A DNA stretch of 64,000 bases from Tolypothrix sp. PCC 7910 (GTDB lineage: Bacteria; Cyanobacteriota; Cyanobacteriia; Cyanobacteriales; Nostocaceae): contig NZ_CP050440.1 of NCBI RefSeq assembly GCF_011769525.1, forward strand, positions 6,511,501 to 6,575,500, given 5' to 3'. The notes under the pieces were generated by a model, which was not told where the DNA came from, made no database searches, and was given only the letters and a program-made list of their open reading frames with translations. Positions 45,354 through 56,392 of this stretch are shown one piece after another. Each line of letters begins with the position of its first letter. The stretch's first letter is position 1. A program made the position numbers and the translations under genes.

Positions 45354-46679
45354 CTATTTAGGATTCACTTTATCGATTACGGTGATTTTGCCATCATCCC
45401 CCACAGTCCAGACATCGTAAACCCCAACCACATCGCCATTAGCATCAACATCAACGTTACCGCTAGCGCCTTGGTAGTTAATCTTTTTACCTTCTTTGAG
45501 CAATTTTAGCCCCTCACAAACATCGGTAACTTCTGTACCCGGCCCATTAGAAACTTCTCGAATTTTACTAGCAATGCCAACACCTGTATTTTCTTTAGCA
45601 GCTTGTGCGGCTAATGCTAACAATGCAGCTGCGTCCCAAGCTTGAGGTGCATATTCTCCCGGGGAACCACCTTTTTTCTCTTTCCAGAGTTTGTTAAAGC
45701 CGTCTAATGCTTTACCATCGGAACCAGGAACTGTACCGATCGCACCAGTTAAAATATATTTGCCATCACTAGCTTTGCCTACTTGCTCTGGGAAAGTGGG
45801 TGACTTTACGCCATCTGTAAGCAGAATTTGCACTCCTTTGGTTAAGCCTTGCTGGTAAGCAGTTTTGAGAAATATACTTCCTGTCTCCGCATAGAGTACT
45901 GCTAATACTGCATCTGGTTTGCCAGCAAAAGCCGCAGCTGCTTCCGTATCAAAGGTCTGAGCTTTAGGATCGTAACGAACAGGTTTATCTTTATTAACTA
46001 CTGTTCCACCTAATTTTTCAAAAGTTTGTACAAATGCTTTTTCAAAACCAACACCATAGTCGTTATTAATCACGACTGTAGAAACGCGCTTAAATCCTTT
46101 TTTCTTAGCAAGTTGCGCCAAGGCTAGTGCTTGGTAAGTATCTGGGGGTGCAGTGCGTGCCCAAAAGCCTTTATAGTCGCCTTTTTGAGCTTTTTCGGTA
46201 AACACAGGACTGGTGCTACCAGGGGAAATCAGCATCACTTTATTCGGTGTCGCCACTGAGATAGCCGCAGTGGAAACGCTACTAGCGAAGGAGCCCACTA
46301 CACCAGCCACCTTATCCAAGGTTGCAAGTTTGGTCATACCAGCTGCACCTGCTTTCGGATCTGTTTGATCATCTACTGGTACTAAGGTGACTGGTTCACC
46401 GTTTACGCCACCACAAGCATTGACTGTATCCACCAGCAAGGGAACTGAACCCACCATCTGTTGACCGATAGATGCCAAATCGCCTGTTGATGGTAGTAAA
46501 GAACCGATTTTTAACCCCTTGGCATTATTTGTGGTCGTTGAATTGGCTGCTGGGGTAGCAGTACCTTGTGTGTTCCCTGTACTATTAGAGTTGCTAGCAG
46601 TATCACTACAAGCCCCCAAAAGGAAACCAGCGGCTAAGGTAGCTACACTCAGGGCTAAGGCTGTACTAATTCTTGGCAT
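45354..46679 (-). CDS. Branched-chain/neutral amino-acid ABC transporter substrate-binding lipoprotein
   Basis: 441 residues. A lipoprotein signal (LALSVATLAAGFLLGAC, lipobox LGAC with Cys24) and a Ser/Asn/Thr linker precede a type-I periplasmic binding fold of the LivJ/NatB kind: GLKIGSLLPSTGDLASIGQQ, VDDQTDPKAGAAGMTKLATL, VAGVVGSFASSVSTAAISVA, NNDYGVGFEKAFVQTFEKLGG and APQAWDAAALLALAAQAA. It binds a solute, probably a neutral or branched-chain amino acid, for an ABC importer. NatB is the likely Nostoc counterpart, but this is not certain. No permease or ATPase genes are next to it. Confidence 0.9.
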   Translation of the reverse strand: MPRISTALALSVATLAAGFLLGACSDTASNSNSTGNTQGTATPAANSTTTNNAKGLKIGSLLPSTGDLASIGQQMVGSVPLLVDTVNACGGVNGEPVTLVPVDDQTDPKAGAAGMTKLATLDKVAGVVGSFASSVSTAAISVATPNKVMLISPGSTSPVFTEKAQKGDYKGFWARTAPPDTYQALALAQLAKKKGFKRVSTVVINNDYGVGFEKAFVQTFEKLGGTVVNKDKPVRYDPKAQTFDTEAAAAFAGKPDAVLAVLYAETGSIFLKTAYQQGLTKGVQILLTDGVKSPTFPEQVGKASDGKYILTGAIGTVPGSDGKALDGFNKLWKEKKGGSPGEYAPQAWDAAALLALAAQAAKENTGVGIASKIREVSNGPGTEVTDVCEGLKLLKEGKKINYQGASGNVDVDANGDVVGVYDVWTVGDDGKITVIDKVNPK

Positions 46680-46933
46680 AAATTACTTTCACTCCTCTAT
46701 TCTTTAGGAGTCTGAAAGTAAAATTCTAACTATATTTTCAGGTTAGGTTAATATTTACAGACTCCAAAGCATAAATAATATCATCCCCCTGAAGATATAG
46801 AGGTGTTTATGCCGACATTAATACTTATGGCTGAAGAAGTATTTTTTTAGTATCAAAAAAATTTATCGTCCCTAATACATTAAAAAAGTGATGCAAACTC
46901 AGTTTCATCACTTGCCTCTAATGGCTGGGAAAA

Positions 46934-47025
46934 CGGAGAGGGAGGGATTCGAACCCTCGGTACGGAGTTGCCTGCCGTACAACAGATTAGCAATCTGCCG
47001 CTTTCGACCACTCAGCCACCTCTCC
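46934..47025 (-). tRNA. tRNA-Ser (anticodon GCU)
   Basis: 92-nt class-II tRNA on the minus strand. Acceptor GGAGAGG pairs with CCTCTCC and the discriminator is G. The D-arm sequence TGGCTGAGTGGTCGAAAGCGGC, anticodon arm GATTGCTAATC (anticodon GCT, 46989-46991), long variable arm TACGGCAGGCAACTCCGTA and TΨC arm GGGTTCGAATCCC are all clear. CCA is not encoded. Reads AGC/AGU serine codons. A shadow frame crosses it. Confidence 0.97.
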
Positions 47026-47078
47026 TGGGTCACGAATATTAATATTAGCAGATACATCTTTAACAGTCAAACATTTTT

Positions 47079-47105
47079 TAGTCATTAGTCATTAGTCATT
47101 AGTCA
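47079..47105 (+). repeat. Tandem heptamer repeat (TTAGTCA)n
   Basis: Four head-to-tail TTAGTCA units beyond the 5' end of the tRNA gene, STRR-type. Confidence 0.85.
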
Positions 47106-47201
47106 ACTGTACTAGGATGGGTTGGATCTAGGAAGGAGTATCATCTGCAAGAACTGTATTAAACGCTTGTTAACTAGTGACTACTGACTATTGACTAACA
47201 T

Positions 47202-49557
<2,356 letters not shown>

Positions 49558-50481
49558 TTAACCCTACTGCTCTTCAAGATTTCTTAATCGTTTTGCCGTT
49601 CTCATTATACGTTGCAATCTGTTACATTTCGCAGCGATTGTGCGAGCGCTTTCCTGAAAAACTTTGAAATATCTTGCTGATTTCAGTTTTAACGATAAAT
49701 AAACTTGATGTGCTAAATCGTCATTTGTCCTCTGTGGCTCAAGTTCTCAGCCGTGACAACCTCTACTGGGACTTTGCTTTTTATGATTATGCTTTTGCCA
49801 AAATTTTAAAAATTAAAAATATTGATAAATATATTTATTGCCCCACGCCTGAGTGGGAAATCTCTGATTGGTTATGACAGAGGGATTTTTATGTTTGGGG
49901 GTGAGACTTTTGCATGAGTTTCTAAATTGTGCAACTAGCGGAAGTCTGGAAGACAGCAATTTAAAAATCCCCTACAAAAAATTTGCTAGGGGATTTTTAC
50001 TCTTGATTTTTGAAATTTTTTTTGGTTCAGCTGATTTTTTTTGCGCCCTACTGAATTTTTCTAAAAGAAATTTTTATGGCTTTGATAAAGACTATGAGCC
50101 ATTATCCACATATTTTCTATGGCAGCAGATTAAAAATTAAATGTAAAAAATAATACTTGTTGTTTTATTGATTGCGTATTTTTATCGTTGCCAAATCAGC
50201 TTATATGTATTTTTTTAATGCAATATAAACAGCAATTATAAAAAATTTAAATTTAAAACTAGCAAATAATTCAAAACATTATCTAAAAGTTTTATTTGTT
50301 TATTTCCGTGTAACAAGATATGATGATCCCTGCTGGGGATCGCTCAGTATTGTGTCAACAAAGTACGAGGATTTTTCTCTGGATTAAAAAATAAAAATTT
50401 AATTTGTCCGTCTAAAAATGTTGTTTAGCTAAACCAGGGGTGCACGGTTTAATTGTGCAAATACTTGGAATTTAAATCGAC
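49558..50481. other. Long spacer between divergent crtP and RlpA-like genes
   Basis: About 920 AT-rich bases. It holds an orphan terminator-like hairpin (49963-49998), a palindrome GATCCCTGCTGGGGATC at 50324-50340, and small frames without support. The plus-strand DNA before the hairpin could encode a small RNA. Confidence 0.5.
49963..49998 (+). terminator. Strong hairpin with T-run, orphan terminator
   Basis: 12-bp perfect stem AAAAATCCCCTA / TAGGGGATTTTT around a 12-base AT loop, with the T-run built into the arm. No gene ends near it on the plus strand, so it may close an unannotated small RNA starting somewhere after 49600. Confidence 0.65.
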
Positions 50482-51717
50482 ATGCTATTTTTTGAATTTC
50501 TTTGGATAACATCCACGATTAGTTCTTTTTTCTCGTTAAGTGAAAAATTGCCAGCAAATTTAACACCAAAAGTATTACCAGCGAAAGTGTCCAACAATCT
50601 GGGTAAATTTGTAAGTAAGCATCGCCCATTGTTTGTGGTTCCCAAGCAGCCAGGAAAAGTTTGGAGCACAACGTTGCTACCTACAAGGTTTCTAAGAATT
50701 GATTGGCACAATAATGACAACAAAACCAACCTAGAACAATCACAAAATTCTCCAAGACAAACAGTTAAAAAAAGTAAAAAAGAGCTTTGTAGTGCTGGGC
50801 AAGAGGTAGCACCACAACAACCTGTTTTTAGAACATCTAGCGGTTGGAAATCTGGAACTATCATCAATTCAAGTTCTGCCAATCAAGATTTTTTCACTCA
50901 GAAAATCCTGCGATCGCTGCAAGATTTTTTCCGCTTTACTAGTCCTTTAGAGCAGAATTTTATGTCTGCTGCCTCACCTGTAGTAGTCGTCCATCGAGAC
51001 CGAAATAACTATGAAGTGTGGGTAAATAACCGTTTAGTTGCTACTTTACCTACGGAAGCAGCCGCTAAGTCAATGCAACAACGCTTGACTAACCTAGCAA
51101 AGTTACCCAACTTAGACGCTAATCAATTACGACCCGCTTTAGTTGATGGAATACCTGCCCTAATGGCAGGTAATCGCTTTTTATGGGGAATTGAAAAACA
51201 AATTTCCGAGAGATTCCATAAGACTGGTGAATTGTTAGCGATTGAGTGGATTAACAATCTCCGTTCAGCTTTTAAAGCACCAACATTGACCCTCGTGGAG
51301 GGGCAAAAAGAGATGTATGGGGTCAGTCCTTCTAGCAGAAAACTATCCGGGTTAGCTTCTTGGTATGGAGGCTATTTTCATGGTCGTTTAACAGCGAACG
51401 GCGAGATATACAACCAAGACGAATTGACAGTAGCCCATAAATCTCTGCCATTTAATACTTATTTGCAGGTGAAAAATCTCCAAACGGGAAAAGCTGTGAT
51501 TGTCCGAGTCAACGATCGCGGCCCTTATATTGAACCCAGAAGCTTAGACCTATCAAGGATAGCAGCCCGTTGTCTTGGTAGTGAAATAGCTGGAGTCGTA
51601 CCCTATGAAGCGGTAATTTTGCAAAGTAATCAACCCAAAATGACCTTGAAAGCTTCTACTCTCACCAAAGCAAAACCCAAGCCTGTGAGACAACTTGCAT
51701 TAGTCTCGGAATTCTGA
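50482..51717 (+). CDS. RlpA-like double-psi beta-barrel protein
   Basis: 411 residues. The C-terminal domain (about 289-390) is a double-psi beta-barrel of the RlpA type: SGLASWYGGYFHGRLTANGE, TVAHKSLPFNTYLQVKNLQ, VIVRVNDRGPYIEPRSLDLS. RlpA proteins bind or cleave peptidoglycan glycans that lack peptides and act at septa. The middle region (170-270) has a repeat-like NNYEVWVNNRLVATLPTEA module. The N-terminal ~160 residues are polar and lack a clear cleavable signal peptide; only a short hydrophobic stretch (FFEFLWITSTIS) begins it. The long leader may be a disordered linker, or the true start may be later. Confidence 0.82.
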   Translation: MLFFEFLWITSTISSFFSLSEKLPANLTPKVLPAKVSNNLGKFVSKHRPLFVVPKQPGKVWSTTLLPTRFLRIDWHNNDNKTNLEQSQNSPRQTVKKSKKELCSAGQEVAPQQPVFRTSSGWKSGTIINSSSANQDFFTQKILRSLQDFFRFTSPLEQNFMSAASPVVVVHRDRNNYEVWVNNRLVATLPTEAAAKSMQQRLTNLAKLPNLDANQLRPALVDGIPALMAGNRFLWGIEKQISERFHKTGELLAIEWINNLRSAFKAPTLTLVEGQKEMYGVSPSSRKLSGLASWYGGYFHGRLTANGEIYNQDELTVAHKSLPFNTYLQVKNLQTGKAVIVRVNDRGPYIEPRSLDLSRIAARCLGSEIAGVVPYEAVILQSNQPKMTLKASTLTKAKPKPVRQLALVSEF

Positions 51718-51850
51718 TCGAGTCTGGATTCTTGCTAACTACTGATGGTTGATTGCCGATAGCTAATTGCATAAATAGCTACTAGCAATTACCATACCTC
51801 TGTTATCAAAAATTAAATGCTATTAAATGAATAGCCACAGGTAAAACGTT

Positions 51851-52948
51851 ATGTCAGTAACGCAGCATCTCCAGGGCTTTGGGCATCATTTAATTCTCGG
51901 TGTCTCCGGAACGACATTAAGCGATGACGATAAACGTGCACTTAGTGAATTAAAACCTGTTGGGGTAATATTTTTTGCTAAGAACTTTCTAGATAGCGCT
52001 GCTTATGAAATTTGGTTGCAAAGCTATAGAGAGTTAATCGACCAAATTAGGCAATACGCCGAACGTGATTCTATGTTTATTACCTTAGATCATGAAGGCG
52101 GTCGGGTTGTGCGTACACCTTTACCAATTACCCGATTTCCCTATGCTTCGCTATTACAATCGCGATCGCGTCAAGTAGCTAAAGCCACCGCCGTAGAACT
52201 CCAATCCTTGGGAATCAATATATCCTGGGCACCTGTAGCAGATATTTATTCCCATCCCCAAAATCCTGTGATTGGCCCTCGCGCCTTTGGTACAACTCCC
52301 GAAACTGCTGCTAGCGGTGCGCGGGAATACTTCCTGGGACTGCAAGAATCAAGGATTCTTGGTTGTGCTAAACATTTCCCCGGTCATGGAGATACCAGCA
52401 AAGATTCTCACTTGGAGTTACCAGTACTCGATTTAACAATAGAAGACCTGCGAAATCGCGAACTCATACCTTTCAAAACTCTGATTGAGGAACAGGTACC
52501 TCTAGTTATGACAGCCCATATCCTGTTCCCGAAAATAGACCCGGATGTACCAGCAACACTTTCGCAACGCATTCTTCAAGGCATACTCAGAAAAGAACTA
52601 GGTTTCAAAGGCGTAGTAGTGTCTGACGATTTAGATATGAAAGCCGTCTCAGATATGTTTGTGCAAAAGGGGACTGTAGCAAAAGCAGTAAATGCTGGCT
52701 GCGATATGTTTATTGTCTCCCGCAATATCAACTCATCATCTTTAGAACGTACCTATTACATCGCCCAGGATTTTGCTGACTCCCTGAATAACGGTAGCCT
52801 CGATCAAGCAGTAGTTGCAGCAGCTAAAGACAGAATCGAGAAATTACTAGCGATCGCACCCCAATATCTCGTCCATACTTTGGATAAAGATACACTCAAA
52901 CAACACGCTGAATTAGCGATCGCTTGTTCATTCCAAGAAGTTGGATGA
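51851..52948 (+). CDS. nagZ: Beta-N-acetylhexosaminidase NagZ-like (GH3)
   Basis: Glycoside hydrolase family 3 enzyme that removes N-acetylglucosamine from muropeptides during cell-wall recycling. 365 residues, a single-domain NagZ. Seen: TLDHEGGRVVRTPLPITRFP, INISWAPVADIYSHPQNPVIGPRAFG, the acid/base loop KHFPGHGDTSKDSH at 174-187 and the nucleophile motif VVVSDDLDMKAV (SDD at 258-260). All are intact. The C-terminus lacks the second GH3 domain, as normal for NagZ. The upstream RlpA-like gene is 130 bases away on the same strand, so both wall genes may be co-transcribed. Confidence 0.93.
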   Translation: MSVTQHLQGFGHHLILGVSGTTLSDDDKRALSELKPVGVIFFAKNFLDSAAYEIWLQSYRELIDQIRQYAERDSMFITLDHEGGRVVRTPLPITRFPYASLLQSRSRQVAKATAVELQSLGINISWAPVADIYSHPQNPVIGPRAFGTTPETAASGAREYFLGLQESRILGCAKHFPGHGDTSKDSHLELPVLDLTIEDLRNRELIPFKTLIEEQVPLVMTAHILFPKIDPDVPATLSQRILQGILRKELGFKGVVVSDDLDMKAVSDMFVQKGTVAKAVNAGCDMFIVSRNINSSSLERTYYIAQDFADSLNNGSLDQAVVAAAKDRIEKLLAIAPQYLVHTLDKDTLKQHAELAIACSFQEVG

Positions 52949-52980
52949 TCGACGTAAATAGAATTTCCACGCTTTGAGGT

Positions 52981-53016
52981 AAGGGTAAAAGGTAAAGAAA
53001 AAAACCTTTTACCCTT
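52981..53016 (+). terminator. Terminator hairpin after nagZ
   Basis: Perfect 13-bp stem AAGGGTAAAAGGT / ACCTTTTACCCTT with a 10-base A-rich loop, followed by a T-rich stretch, 32 bases after the nagZ stop. Confidence 0.7.
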
Positions 53017-53106
53017 TTCCCTTTGCCTTTTTTCCCTAAACCGAATGTTCGCACCGCATCCAATACGGTTTGCATAAGACAAATAGATTGACGTTTAAAT
53101 CCTGTA

Positions 53107-53128
53107 GAGACGCGATAAATCGCGTCTC
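53107..53128 (+). repeat. Short palindrome, third variant
   Basis: GAGACGCGATAAATCGCGTC and TC (22-bp palindrome with one mismatch) related to those at 5600-5619 and 32895-32914. It lies in the 444-base spacer (52949-53392) after the nagZ terminator. Confidence 0.6.
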
Positions 53129-53392
53129 CAGAACCCCTAAGTAATATTTTGTAACAATACTCTAAGTGTGGCTGAAAAGCTTATCCTGTAATAAATTGGA
53201 CTGTTATCACCTCGCCCACATCCCAGCAAAATTGTAAAAATTTCCTGTTGATTATTTAAAGATTTGATAAATGATACAGATTGGCATACTTAGATCGTAT
53301 CAAGCTGATCGCAGCATTCGATATCAAAACCTTTACATAATAGAGGTTTTGCTATTCTCGGCTAGTCCCTTAGTTCATATTTGTGTGATTCC

Positions 53393-54781
53393 ATGAAAAA
53401 ACACATAGTACTACTAAATACCGTTACCAAAGCAGTACGCAAATGGCAACGGCAATTTAGTAATAAAGCTTTAATGCTTGTGTGCTCTAGTTTAGGCTTT
53501 GTCCTAGCGCTGCTATTGGCTCAATTCTCAGTCGGATTTTCTGGTTGTTTTATGGGGATTTGCCATAATTCCAGCGTAGGACAAGCCGCAACTTTATCAA
53601 AGGTTCTTTATATTTCACCACAAGGTGCTGGTAAGCGTGATGGTAGTAGCGCTCAAAATGCAGGATTATTGACCGATTTACCTACGTTTGTTAGTAGAGT
53701 ACAACCGGGTGGTGAAGTGAGGTTACTTACTGGAGTCTACAAGCAAAGTGGGAACATTCGCATCGCCAGTGGCGGATCTGCAGGTAAACCGATCACCATT
53801 CACGGAACCGATGCATCAGGAATAGAAACATCCATGCCAGTGATTGTAGGCGATCGCTCCAGCCCATATCAGGCTCCTCCATTAGGAAAGACGGGTAACA
53901 GTCTCTTTAATCTCCTCCCCGGTGCTAGTTACCTCACTTTCCGTAACATTCATTGTATGAATCAGGGTAATGGTTGCTTTGTATTTGCTGGGACTAAAGG
54001 TGATGTAACTATTGAAAAAACCAAAGCCACCAATGTGCAAAGATTCATCGAGCATGATCCTAACTCTAGCAAAACCACTGGCGCATGGGATTTAGCAAAT
54101 GTCACCATCCGCAATGCAGATATTCAAGGCTACTCCAAAGGAGCAATACGTTTCGGTAAATCTAAGCCTAGTAACCAAGCTGATGCACATAATATTCTAA
54201 TCGAGCAAGTTGTTGGCGACTCACAACGCCAAGATGGTGACAACTTCTGTATGGGTGTGCATCTCCGTGGCGATGTGCATCATGTGACGCTGCGGCGAAC
54301 CACCATGAATAACTGTCAACAGACTCTCTCTGAGAAAGACTATTGGAATGGAGATGGTTTTACCGCAGAGGCTAACGTCTCTGATATTAGATTTGAAGAT
54401 ACGAGTGCTGCTGGCAATACTGATGGCGGATACGACATTAAAGCCAAAAACACTGTGTTAATTCGTGCTAAAGCTGCAGATAACAAGCGTAACTTCAGAT
54501 TTTGGTCAAAAATAGACGTTCAAGACTGTGTGGGTGTAGAACCTCGTTGTCGTGGAGGTTCAGGCTGTCTAGCCCAGATTTATGCTACTGAGTCAGCTGA
54601 TGTAACACTGACTCGCTGTAACTTGAAGTCAACTAATCCTCTAACTAAGGTGTTCCAATCTGATAAAAATGCCAAAATCACAGTTCTAGGTGGGACAGTT
54701 CAACATCGAGGTATCCTCCAAAAAACAGAAGGTTCGCAAAACTTGGTCAAGATGACTGGTGTGAAAGTGGAAGTTATCTAA
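53393..54781 (+). CDS. Exported right-handed parallel beta-helix protein (polysaccharide lyase-like)
   Basis: 462 residues. A membrane or signal segment (LMLVCSSLGFVLALLLAQF) follows a basic N-terminal tail, giving an N-terminal anchor or uncleaved signal. The mature part begins SKVLYISPQGAGKRDGSSAQ, the typical start of PL-type parallel beta-helix proteins, and continues with turn repeats such as LTFRNIHCMNQGNGCFVFAG, GDVTIEKTKATNVQ, VTIRNADIQGYSKGAIRF, VTLRRTTMNNCQQTL and VTLTRCNLKSTNP. Paired Cys residues suggest disulphides. Glycan lyase or binding activity is likely, but no catalytic set can be named. Start ATG at 53393; the TTG-initiated frame 4 codons longer is weaker. Confidence 0.82.
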   Translation: MKKHIVLLNTVTKAVRKWQRQFSNKALMLVCSSLGFVLALLLAQFSVGFSGCFMGICHNSSVGQAATLSKVLYISPQGAGKRDGSSAQNAGLLTDLPTFVSRVQPGGEVRLLTGVYKQSGNIRIASGGSAGKPITIHGTDASGIETSMPVIVGDRSSPYQAPPLGKTGNSLFNLLPGASYLTFRNIHCMNQGNGCFVFAGTKGDVTIEKTKATNVQRFIEHDPNSSKTTGAWDLANVTIRNADIQGYSKGAIRFGKSKPSNQADAHNILIEQVVGDSQRQDGDNFCMGVHLRGDVHHVTLRRTTMNNCQQTLSEKDYWNGDGFTAEANVSDIRFEDTSAAGNTDGGYDIKAKNTVLIRAKAADNKRNFRFWSKIDVQDCVGVEPRCRGGSGCLAQIYATESADVTLTRCNLKSTNPLTKVFQSDKNAKITVLGGTVQHRGILQKTEGSQNLVKMTGVKVEVI

Positions 54782-55298
54782 CCATGACATATCAATATAG
54801 GCACAAAGACTCTGATGATCCTCTTCAGGTTTTGAAAGCTACACTGATTAATTAACTTAAAAAGCAACAGTCTGTAGACGAAAAATAGAGTTCAGGAAAT
54901 CATTTGAGATGACTGTTACATGATTTAAACCAGCATGGACTAAATCAGTAATATCGTCTCTTTTTTTACGTTAAAAACAACTGATTGATTTTATAAAATT
55001 ACTCATTAATATCTCTTTTAAAGACCGTATATTGATTAAATTTTATTTTTAATTATGCTAAGAATATATCAGTAAGCAATCCTGAAGAGTTTGTGAAGAA
55101 ATTTCAACCCATCACAAAGAATTTTGGGTTATGAAATGTACTCATATCCACAAACTAAACAGGACTGCAATCAGTAATCAAATACCCAATTCTCTTCAGC
55201 ATGAACAGAAATTTAAAATTATTTTTTAAAATGTTTTTCTATCGTATGAACAAATAACCAACCCTAAATTCTACCATTTAAGGCAACAAACAAATGGT
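54782..55298. other. AT-rich spacer
   Basis: About 520 bases with no gene, repeat or convincing hairpin seen; probably the promoter of the methyltransferase gene. Confidence 0.45.
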
Positions 55299-55997
55299 AT
55301 GTTATTGCCACTTGTATATAAAAAGATTTACCAGCTTTGTTCGCAACTACCCGACCTCGATATTATTGAAGTTGGTGGTGCAGCAGGTACAGGCAGTATT
55401 GCTATTGGCTGGGCAATAAGAGATACGCAAAAAAAATCTAAATTAATTGTAGTTGAGAAGTGTCAAGGCGGTACTCGTACCGATGTTGGTGGCTATGCTG
55501 AAAATCTGAAATTAATTCAAAAACATTTTGAAAATTTTGGCGTACGCGAGCAAGTACGTCTCTTTCCGCAAGAACTTACTTTTGACAATGGACAAGAAGC
55601 GATCGCATTAATTAATACCCCTAAAATTGCTGCCTTCATACATGATGCAGATGGACGCATTGACAGGGATTTTTATTTATTTTGGCCTCTGCTGCAACCT
55701 GGTGGATTGATTATTGTCGATGACTACGCTAATGAAGCCAAATTTCAGGCGATTAGCGCTCGTCATCCCCAAGGAGGTGCTAAATCACTAATCACTTATC
55801 GTCTCCTAAATCAAATAATTGAATGGGGACTTTTTAAAACTACTTATAAAGTTGGGAAAACCATTTTTGGTATTAAGCCACCTTATGCCGATTTCAGCCG
55901 CTTTAACCTAGAAACTTGCCGAAAGATTATTGCGGAAGTTAACAACGAGCGCAGCAATTATTTAGCTCAGCGTGAATTAGTTTTAGCTAGCAGATAA
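55299..55997 (+). CDS. Class I SAM-dependent methyltransferase-like protein
   Basis: 232 residues. Rossmann-fold methyltransferase: DIIEVGGAAGTGSIAIGWAI (SAM-binding motif I, about 21-40), LIVVEKCQGG, the acidic segment AAFIHDADGRIDRDFYLFWP and GGLIIVDDYANEA (motif IV/VI region near 142). This order is that of Methyltransf_24-type O-methyltransferases often found in glycan or surface-polymer clusters. The acceptor is not known. Start ATG at 55299; an overlapping ATG 5 bases earlier is out of frame. A palindromic terminator follows 29 bases after the stop. Confidence 0.82.
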   Translation: MLLPLVYKKIYQLCSQLPDLDIIEVGGAAGTGSIAIGWAIRDTQKKSKLIVVEKCQGGTRTDVGGYAENLKLIQKHFENFGVREQVRLFPQELTFDNGQEAIALINTPKIAAFIHDADGRIDRDFYLFWPLLQPGGLIIVDDYANEAKFQAISARHPQGGAKSLITYRLLNQIIEWGLFKTTYKVGKTIFGIKPPYADFSRFNLETCRKIIAEVNNERSNYLAQRELVLASR

Positions 55998-56025
55998 TTT
56001 GTCCTTTTTGTAATATTAATCTTTT

Positions 56026-56061
56026 AAACCCGATATGCATTTATAAATGCATATCGGGTTT
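56026..56061. terminator. Perfect 36-bp palindrome, terminator
   Basis: AAACCCGATATGCATTTA and its exact complement. On the plus strand it is followed by TCTTGTATTTT. Suits termination of the methyltransferase transcript and perhaps of the converging beta-propeller gene. The rest of the 395-base spacer holds a short region shared with 58985-59132. Confidence 0.75.
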
Positions 56062-56392
56062 CTTGTATTTTAATAGTGGTATGCGCCACTATCAAAACCT
56101 GTATGAGCAACAGCTTATCTCATTCTCTATTCTTCTCTGTATTTCCTCAGAGTAAATGCTTGAGTTAATGCATAAGCTTGACTTTATCCAATTAAACAAT
56201 GCACACACTTATACCTATAAAATGATCAGTATTTAGCAAGCAAGATATATCATGCGAATTGGTTTTGGTTACATTCAAAATGCCTAAATTATTAATGGAC
56301 AAAAGTCGCATTATAGAGCATCGATTTAGCTGCTTACCTGAGGTATGGCAACTGAAATAATTGGATAAAGTCGAGTTCAGAGATCAGGCTAA

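Noticed and set aside
46888-47088. 66-codon plus-strand frame
   Set aside because: Runs antisense through the tRNA-Ser gene; such REGFEPSV-type frames are a known artefact of tRNA complements.
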